Below, in pieces: positions 53,492-61,527 of a stretch of 64,000 bases of DNA. Made by a program: the position numbers and the translations under genes. This DNA is from Actinophytocola oryzae (GTDB lineage: Bacteria > Actinomycetota > Actinomycetes > Mycobacteriales > Pseudonocardiaceae): assembly GCF_004364325.1 (NCBI RefSeq), contig NZ_SOCP01000015.1:1-64000 (forward strand), given 5' to 3'. The notes under the pieces are model-generated. The model saw only the letters and a list, made by a program, of their open reading frames with translations. It was not told the DNA's origin and did no database searches. Within the stretch, counting starts at the first letter, position 1. Each line of letters begins with the position of its first letter.

Positions 53492-53550
53492 CTTGCATCC
53501 TACAACCGCTGGCACTACGTTCCCACAGCGAAGTGGTTGTCAATCGCAAG
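53492..53550. promoter_or_regulatory. dyad in the HxlR/metallo-hydrolase intergenic region
   Basis: CTTGC-N6-CAACCGCT (53492-53510) mirrors AGTGGTTG-N6-GCAAG (53532-53550). The arms agree at about 14 of 19 positions and are separated by 21 bases. The placement, overlapping the starts of two divergent transcripts, fits an HxlR operator pair. Confidence 0.6.
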
Positions 53551-53563
53551 CGGAAGGACTGCC

Positions 53564-54361
53564 GTGCTGAGACAGGTCGCGGACGGCGTGCTCGTCCACG
53601 AGAGCGCGTTCTGCCAGAGCAACGCCGTCGTCGTGCGGGGCCGGGCCGGGGTGCTGCTGGTCGACCCGGGGGTGCTGGGCCACGAGCTGGACTGCCTCGT
53701 GAACGACCTCCGCGAGCTGGACCAGCCGGTCGTGGCAGGCTTCTCGACGCACCCCCACTGGGACCACCTGCTCTGGCGCGCCGGGTTCGGCGAGGCACCC
53801 CGCTACGGCACCGCCCGCTGCGCGGCCGCCGTCCGGGACCGGCTGTCGGACCCGGGTTTCAGGGCCCGCGTCGCCACCGTGATCCCGGCGGACATCGTCG
53901 AGCAGGTGCCGCTGGACCTCCTCGGCCTGATCACCGGGCTGCCCGCCGACGCCACCTCGGTCCCCTGGGACGGTCCCCGAGTCCGGATCATCGAGCACCC
54001 GGCGCACGCCCCGGGCCACGCGGCGCTGCTGGTCGAGGACCGCGGGGTCCTCGTCGCGGGCGACATGCTCTCCGACCTGCTGATCCCGATCCTCGACCTG
54101 AACGGCACCGCGGACCCGGTCGAGGACTACCTCGCCGCGCTGCGACTGTTCGACGCCGTCGCGGGCGAGGTCGACGTCGTCGTCCCCGGCCACGGCTCCG
54201 TCGGCGACGCCGACCAGGCGCGGGCACGGATCGACCAGGACCGCGCCTACGTGCGTGCCCTTCGTGACGGCGAGACACCCGCCGACCCGCGGCTCGCCGC
54301 GTTCGACTGGGTCTTCGACGCACACGAAGGGCAACGCCAGGGCCTGGCCCGCAGAAGCTAG
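53564..54361 (+). CDS. metallo-beta-lactamase-fold hydrolase
   Basis: A 265-residue cytosolic hydrolase of the MBL superfamily. Metal ligands are His63, His65, Asp67 and His68 in STHPHWDHL, His near HPAHAPGHAALL, Asp in VLVAGDML and His in VVPGHG. The substrate is unknown; divergence from HxlR suggests detoxification of an electrophile or lactone (inference). GTG 53564 follows GGAAGGA. Confidence 0.9.
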   Translation: MLRQVADGVLVHESAFCQSNAVVVRGRAGVLLVDPGVLGHELDCLVNDLRELDQPVVAGFSTHPHWDHLLWRAGFGEAPRYGTARCAAAVRDRLSDPGFRARVATVIPADIVEQVPLDLLGLITGLPADATSVPWDGPRVRIIEHPAHAPGHAALLVEDRGVLVAGDMLSDLLIPILDLNGTADPVEDYLAALRLFDAVAGEVDVVVPGHGSVGDADQARARIDQDRAYVRALRDGETPADPRLAAFDWVFDAHEGQRQGLARRS

Positions 54362-54371
54362 CGCGACGACC

Positions 54372-55784
54372 TCAGCCGAACCAGCGGGCCAGGTGGACGT
54401 CCAGGTCCCGCTGGTCGTCGCCGATCCAGGCGACATGGCCGTCGGGGCGTACCAGGACGCACGGAACCGCCAGCGCCGCGGTGGGATCAGCGAGCTGGTC
54501 GACCCGGTCGGCCCAGCCGCCGACGGTGAGGCGACCGGTGCGGTCCAGGAGCAGGCCACGGCCGCGACGCAGCAGACCGTAGAGGCGCCCCTGCTTCACG
54601 TCGAGGTCGCGCAGGCGGCGGCCGAGCAGGTCCGGACCCGCACCGAAGTCGTACCGGATCCCGATCCCGGCGATCTTCTCGATCAGATGCCGGTTCACCT
54701 CGTCGAAGTCCATCAGCTCGCTGACCAGCCTGCGCACGGCCCGCGCCCCCGGCTCGGCGGACTGCAGCTCCGTCTGGGCACGCGTGTTGTCCAGCACGTC
54801 CTCGGCGACCGGGCGACGTTCGGCCTGGTAGGTGTCCAGCAGCGCCTCCGGCGCCCAGCCCCGGACCTGTGCGGCGAGCTTCCAGCCGAGGTTGACCGCG
54901 TCCTGAACGCCCAGGTTGAGCCCCTGCCCGCCGGTGGGCGGGTGGATGTGCGCCGCGTCGCCCGCCAGCAGTGCCCGCCCCACCCGGTACCGTTCTGCCA
55001 GCCGGGTGGCATCCCCGAATCGGGACAACCACCGCGGTGAATGCACCCCGAAGTCGGTGCCGGCGACGGCGCGCAGCCGGTGCCGGAAATCCTCGAGGGT
55101 CGGCGGCTCCGCACGGTCGCGGACGCCCTCGGCGGGCACCACGACGCTGTGCACCTTCTCGCCGTGGGGCCTGACCCAGAACGGCCTGTGGGTCTCGCTG
55201 ACGGCGGCCACCCTGGCGGCGATCTCCTCCCGCGGCAGCCCGACCTCCATCTCACCCATCAGCGTCTCGGTCCGCGACGGCTCGCCGGGGAACCCGACGC
55301 CGAGCAGCTTGCGCACCGTGCTGCGCCCACCGTCACAGCCGACGAGGAAACGCGAACGCAGCCGCTCCCCGCCGGTCAGCTCGACGGTCACGCCCTCGTC
55401 GTCCTGTTCGAGCCCGGCCACGGCACAACCGCGCCGGACCCGCGCACCCAGGTGGACCGCGTGTTCCTCGAGGAGGCGGACGATGACGGGCTGGGGGATG
55501 CCCACCAGATAGGCGTGCGCGGAGTCCAGGCCCTTGGGGACGGGTTTGTCGATGGCGGCGAAGAACCCGGCGGCCGGCCGCCGTCTGCCGTGCTCGAGAA
55601 CGCGGTCCAGCAGTCCGCGCATCGCCATCAGCTCGATGCTGCGCATGTGCAGACCGACGATGCGGACGAACGACGCGGGCTCGGGGTCCTTCTCCAGGAC
55701 GAGTACCCGCACGTCGTGCAGCCGCAGCTCGGCGGCCAGCATGGCGCCGGTCGGACCGCACCCGACAATGATCACGTCGAACAT
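54372..55784 (-). CDS. rox: rifampin monooxygenase-like FAD hydroxylase
   Basis: A 470-residue group A flavin monooxygenase. The dinucleotide fold is VIIVGCGPTGAMLAAELRLH (residues 4-23), followed by VGCDGGRSTVRKLLGVGFPG and the FAD site LLAGDAAHIHPPTGGQGLN. Length and sequence agree closely with Rox, which hydroxylates and linearises rifamycins (SPRWLSRFGDATRLAERYRV, LLDTYQAERRPVAEDVLDN). The ATG at 55784 is preceded by GAAAGG. Known rox genes have a rifamycin-associated promoter element. A long leader with a repeated AT-rich element lies upstream here instead. Confidence 0.9.
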   Translation of the reverse strand: MFDVIIVGCGPTGAMLAAELRLHDVRVLVLEKDPEPASFVRIVGLHMRSIELMAMRGLLDRVLEHGRRRPAAGFFAAIDKPVPKGLDSAHAYLVGIPQPVIVRLLEEHAVHLGARVRRGCAVAGLEQDDEGVTVELTGGERLRSRFLVGCDGGRSTVRKLLGVGFPGEPSRTETLMGEMEVGLPREEIAARVAAVSETHRPFWVRPHGEKVHSVVVPAEGVRDRAEPPTLEDFRHRLRAVAGTDFGVHSPRWLSRFGDATRLAERYRVGRALLAGDAAHIHPPTGGQGLNLGVQDAVNLGWKLAAQVRGWAPEALLDTYQAERRPVAEDVLDNTRAQTELQSAEPGARAVRRLVSELMDFDEVNRHLIEKIAGIGIRYDFGAGPDLLGRRLRDLDVKQGRLYGLLRRGRGLLLDRTGRLTVGGWADRVDQLADPTAALAVPCVLVRPDGHVAWIGDDQRDLDVHLARWFG

Positions 55785-55990
55785 CAGGTGTTGCCTTTCG
55801 GGAGTCGAGGCGCTCCCGGCGACACCTACGTCAGTCGCCCGGCCGTGACAGGCAGGGGGAGCACCCACATCGCTACAGCGTTCACGGGCCTCACCTCCTC
55901 GGGCGGTGTCACGGTCAACGGCAAGCTACAAGCCCGACCACCACCCGTCCAACCCTTTTCCGAGCCACGGCCCCTTCACAACCCACCCAT

Positions 55991-56045
55991 CACTCCCCCG
56001 ACGCTTCGGAACAAAAATCAACTAGTAACTATAAAGATGTCCAAT
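55991..56045 (-). promoter_or_regulatory. repeated AT-rich element, copy B
   Basis: The core 56016-56045 (minus strand ATTGGACATCTTTATAGTTA, then CTAGTTGATT) matches copy A at 27 of 30 positions. GGGGGAGTG on the minus strand (55991-55999) recurs as in A. It lies in the 343-bp gap between rox and the Nudix gene. Left of it the + strand is extremely C-rich; from about 56100 it turns G-rich. On the minus strand it would point toward rox, about 230 bp away. The rest of the gap shows no gene. Confidence 0.6.
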
Positions 56046-56127
56046 ATTTGGGCCGCTTGGCCGTGGGGGCCCGACAGCACCACCAGCCGGACCCACCCAC
56101 AGAAGGCAAGAGAGGGGGGAGGGCCGG

Positions 56128-56592
56128 TCAGGAGGGGTCCGAGAGGTGGTCGCGAAGGGCGTCGAGCACCGGGAGCTGACCCTTGACGAGCTTGTCCCGC
56201 GCGACCTCGACGGTGACCCATTCGGCGCGGTCGACCTCGGGGAACTGCTGCATTCGCCCGGATCCGCGGGGCCATTCCAGCTCGAAGGTGTTGCTGCGGA
56301 ACTCGTCGAGGTCGAAGTCGCCTTCGACGGCGAAGGTGGTGACGACCTTCCCGCCCGACTGCCTGACCGACCCGAGTGGGATGGGTGTGCCGTCGGGGGC
56401 GGGTGAGCCCATCTCCTCGGCGAACTCGCGTCTGGCGGCGGCGAGGGGTTCCTCGTCGGTGTACTCGCCCTTGGGGATGGACCAGGCGCCGTTGTCCTTG
56501 CGTGCCCAGAACGGTCCGCCCATGTGTGCGATGAGGACCTCGAGGGTGGGTCGGCGGCGGAACAGGAGCAGTGCGGCGCTGGTCTTGGGCAT
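56128..56592 (-). CDS. Nudix hydrolase
   Basis: A 154-residue hydrolase of nucleoside-diphosphate-linked compounds. The Nudix box is complete: G-x5-E-x7-REFAEEMG (GEYTDEEPLAAARREF, then AEEMGS). PKTSAALLLFRRRPTLEVLI and GAWSIPKG frame it. The ATG at 56592 begins directly with the family start. It is divergent from gudD, with 57 bases between the starts. The substrate is unassigned. Confidence 0.9.
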   Translation of the reverse strand: MPKTSAALLLFRRRPTLEVLIAHMGGPFWARKDNGAWSIPKGEYTDEEPLAAARREFAEEMGSPAPDGTPIPLGSVRQSGGKVVTTFAVEGDFDLDEFRSNTFELEWPRGSGRMQQFPEVDRAEWVTVEVARDKLVKGQLPVLDALRDHLSDPS

Positions 56593-56649
56593 GTCGAGCA
56601 CCTTATTGGCGTGGTTCGTGGGGTACCCGCCCGCTCCTAGACTCCGAGG

Positions 56650-57909
56650 GTGCGTATCGACGAGGTTCACATCACGCCGGTGGCTTTTCGGGATCCGCCG
56701 TTGTTGAACGCGGTGGGTGTGCATGAGCCGTTCGCGTTGCGGTCGGTGGTGGAGGTGGTGGCCGAGGACGGGACGTACGGGTTGGGTGAGAGTTACGGCG
56801 ATGCTCGGCATCTGGCGCGGTTGCGTGTCGCGGCGGAGGCGTTGCGGGGTGTGGACGTGTGGCATGTGCATGAGCTGGCGCGTCGGGTTCGGGGTGGTCT
56901 GGATGACGGGGTGGGTGGGCATGGGATGGGGGGCATGGTCACGGGGAGCAGTGGGGCGGATCGGGTGTTGTCGCCGTTCGAGGTGGCGTGTCTGGACATT
57001 CAGGGCAAGCTGGTGGGTCGGCCGGTGAGTGATCTGCTGGGTGGTGCGGTGCGGGATCGGGTGGAGTACAGCGCGTATCTGTTCTACAAGTGGGCGGGTC
57101 ATCCGGGTGGGGAGCCGGATGGGTGGGGTGAGGCGTTGGGGCCGGACGAGTTGGTGGCGCAGGCGCGGCGGATGGTGGGGGAGTTCGGGTTTCGGGCGAT
57201 CAAGTTGAAGGGTGGGGTGATGCCGCCGGAGGAGGAGGTGGCGGCGGTTCGTGCGTTGGCGGGGGAGTTCCCGGGTGTTCCGTTGCGGTTGGATCCGAAC
57301 GCGGCGTGGGGGGTGGGGACGGCGGTTCGGGTGGCTGGGGAGTTGGCGGGGGTGTTGGAGTACCTGGAGGATCCGACGTCGGGGGTGGCGGGGATGGCTC
57401 GGGTGGCGCGGGAGGCGCCGATGCCATTGGCGACGAACATGTGTGTGGTGGCGTTCGACCAGTTGCGGCCCGCGGTGGAGGTGGACGCGGTTCAGGTGAT
57501 CCTGTCGGATCATCATTTCTGGGGTGGGTTGGGGCGGTCGCGGGTGTTGGCGGGGGTCTGTGAGGCGTTCGGGTTGTCGCTGTCGATGCATTCGAACTCG
57601 CATCTGGGGGTGAGTCTGGCGGCGATGACGCATCTGGCGTCGGCGACGCCGAACCTGTCGTATGCGTGTGACACGCACTGGCCGTGGAAGGCGGTGGAGG
57701 ACGACGTGGTGGTGCCGGGGGTGTTGCGGTTCGAGGGTGGGGCGGTGCCGGTGCCGACGGGGCCGGGGTTGGGGGTGGAGTTGGATCGGGACGCGTTGGC
57801 GCGGCTGCATGAGCGGTATGTGGCGTGTGGGTTGAGGGAGCGGGATGACACGGGTTACTACCGGCGGGTGTGTGATGCGGGGTTTGATCCGGTGCCGCCT
57901 CGGTGGTGA
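56650..57909 (+). CDS. gudD: glucarate dehydratase (enolase superfamily)
   Basis: A 419-residue enzyme that dehydrates D-glucarate (and often idarate) to 5-dehydro-4-deoxyglucarate. The K-x-K pair is Lys185/Lys187 in AIKLKGG. The metal-binding region starts LRLDPNAAWG. The His-Asp dyad is His314 in SMHSNSHLG with Asp287 in LSDHHFWGG. It feeds KdgD, encoded 3.6 kb downstream. The coding strand is extremely G/T-rich at third positions, unlike genes left of 56 kb. The GTG at 56650 is the start. Confidence 0.92.
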   Translation: MRIDEVHITPVAFRDPPLLNAVGVHEPFALRSVVEVVAEDGTYGLGESYGDARHLARLRVAAEALRGVDVWHVHELARRVRGGLDDGVGGHGMGGMVTGSSGADRVLSPFEVACLDIQGKLVGRPVSDLLGGAVRDRVEYSAYLFYKWAGHPGGEPDGWGEALGPDELVAQARRMVGEFGFRAIKLKGGVMPPEEEVAAVRALAGEFPGVPLRLDPNAAWGVGTAVRVAGELAGVLEYLEDPTSGVAGMARVAREAPMPLATNMCVVAFDQLRPAVEVDAVQVILSDHHFWGGLGRSRVLAGVCEAFGLSLSMHSNSHLGVSLAAMTHLASATPNLSYACDTHWPWKAVEDDVVVPGVLRFEGGAVPVPTGPGLGVELDRDALARLHERYVACGLRERDDTGYYRRVCDAGFDPVPPRW

Positions 57910-58021
57910 GGGTGGGGAACCGGTGGGGGTGGTGGCGGCGTCTGTGACCTTTGTGGACGCCGTGGGGGTTGTGTCGTGGGCGTCGGGCAGAATCGGGTAA
58001 CCGAGATTTCTGGAGTCGCTT

Positions 58022-58324
58022 GTGGCCTGGCTGGTGTGGGTGGTGGGGGTGTTGGTGCTGGTTGTGGCCGGGTTCGTGGTCGCGTATGTGCCGTGGGCGC
58101 GGGATCGGGGTCTGCGTCGGCGGACGGCGTGGTCGGCGGCGCGTGCGGCGATCGAGAGTGCGTCGGTGAGTCGTGATGCGGTTGGGGGTGAGTTGCCGGG
58201 GGCTGAGGAGTTGTTGGCGCGTGCGGTGCTGCTGGCGGCGCATCGGGGTGGGGTGGCGGCTGCGGAGGAGGCTGCTGACTGTGCGTCGCGGGCGGATGCG
58301 TTGTGGCGGGGGGTCGCGGGGTGA
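58022..58324 (+). CDS. small single-pass membrane protein, first gene of an unrecognised operon
   Basis: A 100-residue protein with one N-terminal membrane helix (MAWLVWVVGVLVLVVAGFVV) and a helical cytosolic part (RDRGLRRRTAWSAARAAIES, then AEELLARAVLLAAHRGGVAAAEEAA). It recalls DUF6403-type small actinobacterial proteins, but I am not certain. Its stop overlaps the next start (GTGA), so the two are translationally coupled. Confidence 0.7.
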   Translation: MAWLVWVVGVLVLVVAGFVVAYVPWARDRGLRRRTAWSAARAAIESASVSRDAVGGELPGAEELLARAVLLAAHRGGVAAAEEAADCASRADALWRGVAG

Positions 58325-59658
58325 CCGGGCGTTGGCGGGGTCTTCGGTGGGTGTTCCTGGGGGCGGCGGTGGTGTTGGTGGTGGTGTTCCTGTTGTCGCA
58401 GACGCAGGGGGATGTGGATGTCAGTTATGCGAGGTCGCCGTCGGGGAAGGACGCGGTGCGGGAGGGTGATGCGGGCGAGTGGTCGGGGGTGGGGTTGCCG
58501 TCGGTGGAGGAGATGACGGCGATGGTGCGGAGGGACAGGGTGGTTCGGTTGCCGGGTTCGGTGGCGTACTGGGACACGGGGCGGGTGGAGAGGGCGATCG
58601 GTGGTGCGGACATCCGCATTCTGGTGGCTCCTCCTGGGTTGAGTGACAGGCAGCAGGATCAGGTTCGTGATGTGGAGGCGGCGACGATCCGGATCTTGGG
58701 TTTGGACGTTTCGGGGTCGGTGTACGGGGCGGCGCCGGATGATCTGGCGTCGTGGCGTGGGGTGTTCGCGACTGGTGATGTGACGGGTTTGTTGTTGTCG
58801 TTGGTGGCGTCGGAGCGGAAGGAGTCGGCTCCGCCGGAGGTGGATTTGTTCTCGTGGCGGGTGCCGAGTGCGGGTGAGGTGGCTCCGGTGGTGGCGGATC
58901 TGCGTGCGGGCGGGGTCCATGTGGCTGCGGGGGCGACGCTGGGTGGGTTGCCCGGGGGTGCGGATACGGCGTTCGGGGGGCGGAGGCCGCTGGTGGCGGC
59001 GTTTCCGGTGCAGCCGTTCGGGCAGCCGGTGGCGGAGTACGGGCCTGCGTTGGTGAAGGCGTTCCCGGGTGTGCCGGTCGTGGTGATGTACGGGGACTGG
59101 GTGGCGTACTACGGGCCGTTCGCGGGTGATTTCGCGGAGGTGGTGGGTGCGGGGTTCTATGCGCGTTTCGGGAGCCGGTTGAGTACGTATGCGTATCCGC
59201 AGGGTGCGGTGTTGGGTACGTATCTGAACTCGGTGACCGATGTCCGTTTTGCGGGGTTGTTCGATCGGCCGTTGCCGTATCAGCCGTATGACCCGTTGCG
59301 GGTGGCGTTGCCTGCGTTGCCGTGGTTGTTCGGGTTGTGTGTGTTGGTGTTCCTGGTGTTGTCGGTGCGGTCGGTGTTGGGGTCGAAGGCGCCGCCGCGT
59401 AGGCCGCCGGGGCGTTTGGCGGGGTTGACGACGTTGGCGGTCGAGTTGTCGTCGTTGTCTCATGCGCCTGGGTTGACGCGGGCGTTGGGGAGGTTGGAGG
59501 CGGCGCGGTCGGCGTTGGCGGAGGGGTTGCCGGATCGGCATGTGGCGGGGTTGTTGTCGGATGCGCAGCGTGATCTGGATTCGGTGGCGCGTGGGTTGGG
59601 GCGTGCCGAGTACCGGCCGGTGAACTATCTGGCGGGTGGTGTGTCGTGGCGTGGCTGA
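58321..59658 (+). CDS. bitopic membrane protein of unknown function
   Basis: A 445-residue protein. A membrane helix near residues 8-26 (WVFLGAAVVLVVVFLL) is followed by a 310-residue extracytoplasmic domain (about 27-340) with VAYWDTGRVERAIGGADIRI and ILVAPPGLSDRQQDQVRDVE. A second helix follows at about 341-360 (LPWLFGLCVLVFLVLSV), then an 85-residue cytosolic tail. The outer part vaguely recalls TPM-type domains; I cannot assign it. It overlaps both neighbours (4 and 13 bases), marking a real operon. Confidence 0.75.
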   Translation: MTGRWRGLRWVFLGAAVVLVVVFLLSQTQGDVDVSYARSPSGKDAVREGDAGEWSGVGLPSVEEMTAMVRRDRVVRLPGSVAYWDTGRVERAIGGADIRILVAPPGLSDRQQDQVRDVEAATIRILGLDVSGSVYGAAPDDLASWRGVFATGDVTGLLLSLVASERKESAPPEVDLFSWRVPSAGEVAPVVADLRAGGVHVAAGATLGGLPGGADTAFGGRRPLVAAFPVQPFGQPVAEYGPALVKAFPGVPVVVMYGDWVAYYGPFAGDFAEVVGAGFYARFGSRLSTYAYPQGAVLGTYLNSVTDVRFAGLFDRPLPYQPYDPLRVALPALPWLFGLCVLVFLVLSVRSVLGSKAPPRRPPGRLAGLTTLAVELSSLSHAPGLTRALGRLEAARSALAEGLPDRHVAGLLSDAQRDLDSVARGLGRAEYRPVNYLAGGVSWRG

Positions 59659-60536
59659 GTCGTTCGGTGCGTACGCCGTTCGCCGCGGCGGTGTTGGGGT
59701 TGTTGGTGTTGGCGGGTTGGGCGGCGTGGTCGGCGGGTTTGTTCGACGGTGAGCTGGCCGGGCGTGTTCGGACGTCGTCGGTGTATGCGGCGCCGGGGAT
59801 CGATCTGGATGTGGGGGCGGCGGAGCGGGTGGTGGGCAATCGGCGTCTGGTGGTGGTGTTCCTCGATGGGGGCGCGGATCTGTCGCAGGCGTGTGAGGAC
59901 ACGGAGGACGCGGCGGCGGGGACGTTGGTGATGTTCTTCCAGCCCGAGGGTGACGAGTTGGATCACTACGGGTGTTCGAGTCTGGTGAGGGACGACGACG
60001 AGGGTGACGCGTTCGGTAAGGCGTTCGTGGCGGAGAACGCGGTGGCTGGTGGTGCGGACCAGTTCGTGGATCGGCCGTTGGAGGCGGTGAAGGTGGTGGC
60101 GGTCAACTATGACGCGTTGGTGAAGGCGGGGGTGGTGCCGGATGGTGCGCGCACGATCGAGCCGTCGGCGCCTCGGTATGTGTTGGCGGTGGCTGCGGTG
60201 TTGACGGTGGTCGGTGGGGCTGTGGCGGTGTTCTTGGTGGGTCGTCGGGTGGGTCGGTTGGCGGCGGGTCGTTCGGGTGGGGGTGAGGCGTTGTCGGATG
60301 CGCGGGTGTCGTTGAACGCGAAGGCGGCGGTGTTGGCGCAGCGGATCATCGAGTTGGATCGGCGTCCGGTGTCGGATGAGCAGCGGAGGTTGGCGGCGGA
60401 CTATGCGGCGTTGGCCGCGGACATCGCCGGTCAGGAGGGGAAGGTGGGGCCTGGGTTGGTGGAGCGGGTGAGGGTGTTGTCCGAGCGGGCGGACCGGCTG
60501 GCGGACCGGCCGGCGAAGCCCAGGCGGAAGTCCTGA
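59646..60536 (+). CDS. bitopic membrane protein of unknown function, third gene of the operon
   Basis: A 296-residue protein built like its upstream neighbour: a helix at about 12-31 (AAAVLGLLVLAGWAAWSAGL), an outer domain (32-177) with paired Cys (SQACEDTEDAA, HYGCSSLV), a second helix at 178-198 (VLAVAAVLTVVGGAVAVFLV) and a helical tail rich in Arg/Ala (AAVLAQRIIELDRRPVSDEQ). No family is recognised. It ends three bases before the convergent LysR stop. Confidence 0.75.
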   Translation: MAWLSRSVRTPFAAAVLGLLVLAGWAAWSAGLFDGELAGRVRTSSVYAAPGIDLDVGAAERVVGNRRLVVVFLDGGADLSQACEDTEDAAAGTLVMFFQPEGDELDHYGCSSLVRDDDEGDAFGKAFVAENAVAGGADQFVDRPLEAVKVVAVNYDALVKAGVVPDGARTIEPSAPRYVLAVAAVLTVVGGAVAVFLVGRRVGRLAAGRSGGGEALSDARVSLNAKAAVLAQRIIELDRRPVSDEQRRLAADYAALAADIAGQEGKVGPGLVERVRVLSERADRLADRPAKPRRKS

Positions 60537-60539
60537 TGG

Positions 60540-61430
60540 TCAGGCGGTGGGGTCGGTGAGGTGTAGGAGTGCGTCGAGTGCGGGGTTGTCGTGTGCGGTG
60601 CGCCAGACGCAGTGGGTTTCGACGATGTCGGGTCGTAGTCCGGTGATGTCGGTGAAGGCGAGGTTGGGTAGTCGTAGGCGGGCGGCGGATCGGGGGACGA
60701 GTCCGACGCCGACGCCTGCGTCGACGAGGGCGAGGAGGCTGTGGACCTGGCTGACGTGTTGGACGTAGTGGGGTTCGACGCCTGCGTCGTGGAAGACGCT
60801 GATGACGAGTTCCTGCAGGTAGCGGGCGGCGATGGGGGTGTAGGTGACGACGTCGTGGTAGCCGATGTCGCCGAGGGTGGGTGGGTGGCCGAGTTCGGTG
60901 AGGGTGTGTCCGCGTGGGCAGGCGAGGATGAGGCTTTCGACGTGTACGCGGCGGGTGTCGAGGACTTCTGAGGCGGGGACGCCTCGGGCGAGGCCGACGT
61001 GGATGTCGCCTGCGAGGAGGGCGTCGATCTGGTCGCGGGTGACCATTTCGGTGAGGGTGAGTTCGACGGCGGGCAGGTGTTGGGTGATGGTGCGGATCCA
61101 GGTGCCGAGCACGGTGAGTGCGGAGATGGCGGTGAAGCCGATCCGGAGGGTGCCTGCGGTGCCTCGGGCGGCGTTGCGTGCGGTGATGGGGGCGGCTTCG
61201 GCGAGGCTGAGGATGCGTCGGGCTTCGGGGAGGAACGCGTCGCCTGCGGGGGTGAGGAGGACGGCTCTGGGGGTTCTGACGAGCAGTTGTACGTCGAGGG
61301 TGCGCTCGAGTTTCTGGACCTGGCGTGACAGGGGCGGTTGGGTGATGCGTAGGCGTGCCGCGGCGCGGCCGAAGTTGCCTTCTTCGGCGACGGCGACGAA
61401 TCCTCGGAGCTGCTCGAGCGTAAAGGACAT
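60540..61430 (-). CDS. LysR-family regulator, likely of the glucarate pathway
   Basis: A 296-residue LysR protein. The N-terminal helix-turn-helix is LRGFVAVAEEGNFGRAAARL with ITQPPLSRQVQKLE. The effector-binding domain follows (GTLRIGFTAISALTVLGTWI, DIHVGLARGVPASEVL). It is divergent from the dehydratase/dehydrogenase operon with a LysR-type box between them, so it most likely responds to glucarate or a derivative (inference). The + strand over this minus-strand gene is strongly G/T-rich. ATG 61430 is chosen at the family start. Confidence 0.9.
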   Translation of the reverse strand: MSFTLEQLRGFVAVAEEGNFGRAAARLRITQPPLSRQVQKLERTLDVQLLVRTPRAVLLTPAGDAFLPEARRILSLAEAAPITARNAARGTAGTLRIGFTAISALTVLGTWIRTITQHLPAVELTLTEMVTRDQIDALLAGDIHVGLARGVPASEVLDTRRVHVESLILACPRGHTLTELGHPPTLGDIGYHDVVTYTPIAARYLQELVISVFHDAGVEPHYVQHVSQVHSLLALVDAGVGVGLVPRSAARLRLPNLAFTDITGLRPDIVETHCVWRTAHDNPALDALLHLTDPTA

Positions 61431-61445
61431 GTCGAGAAGGTATCG

Positions 61446-61491
61446 CAACATGCGTTGTGGGACTTGGACAGGTATCACGACCGGTCATACG
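61446..61491 (+). promoter_or_regulatory. LysR-type box and promoter for the kdgD operon
   Basis: CAAC-ATGC-GTTG (61446-61457) is a palindrome of the usual LysR size in the divergent region. TTGGAC (61464-61469) with CATACG (61486-61491) 16 bases later forms a plausible promoter, 37 bp before the TTG start. Confidence 0.55.
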
Positions 61492-61527
61492 CTCGGTGTA
61501 GTCGCCCCGACACCACTGGAGCCTGTC

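Noticed and set aside
55785..55990. Rifamycin-associated element upstream of rox
   Set aside because: I found no convincing inverted CTTG...CAAG site; the CTTG-containing stretch near 55922-55934 is a direct rather than inverted arrangement.
56128..59541. A very long minus-strand open frame (1137 codons) rich in Arg/Pro/His
   Set aside because: It is a shadow of the G/T-rich plus-strand genes gudD and the membrane operon; only its last 155 codons, the Nudix gene, show family sequence and normal composition.
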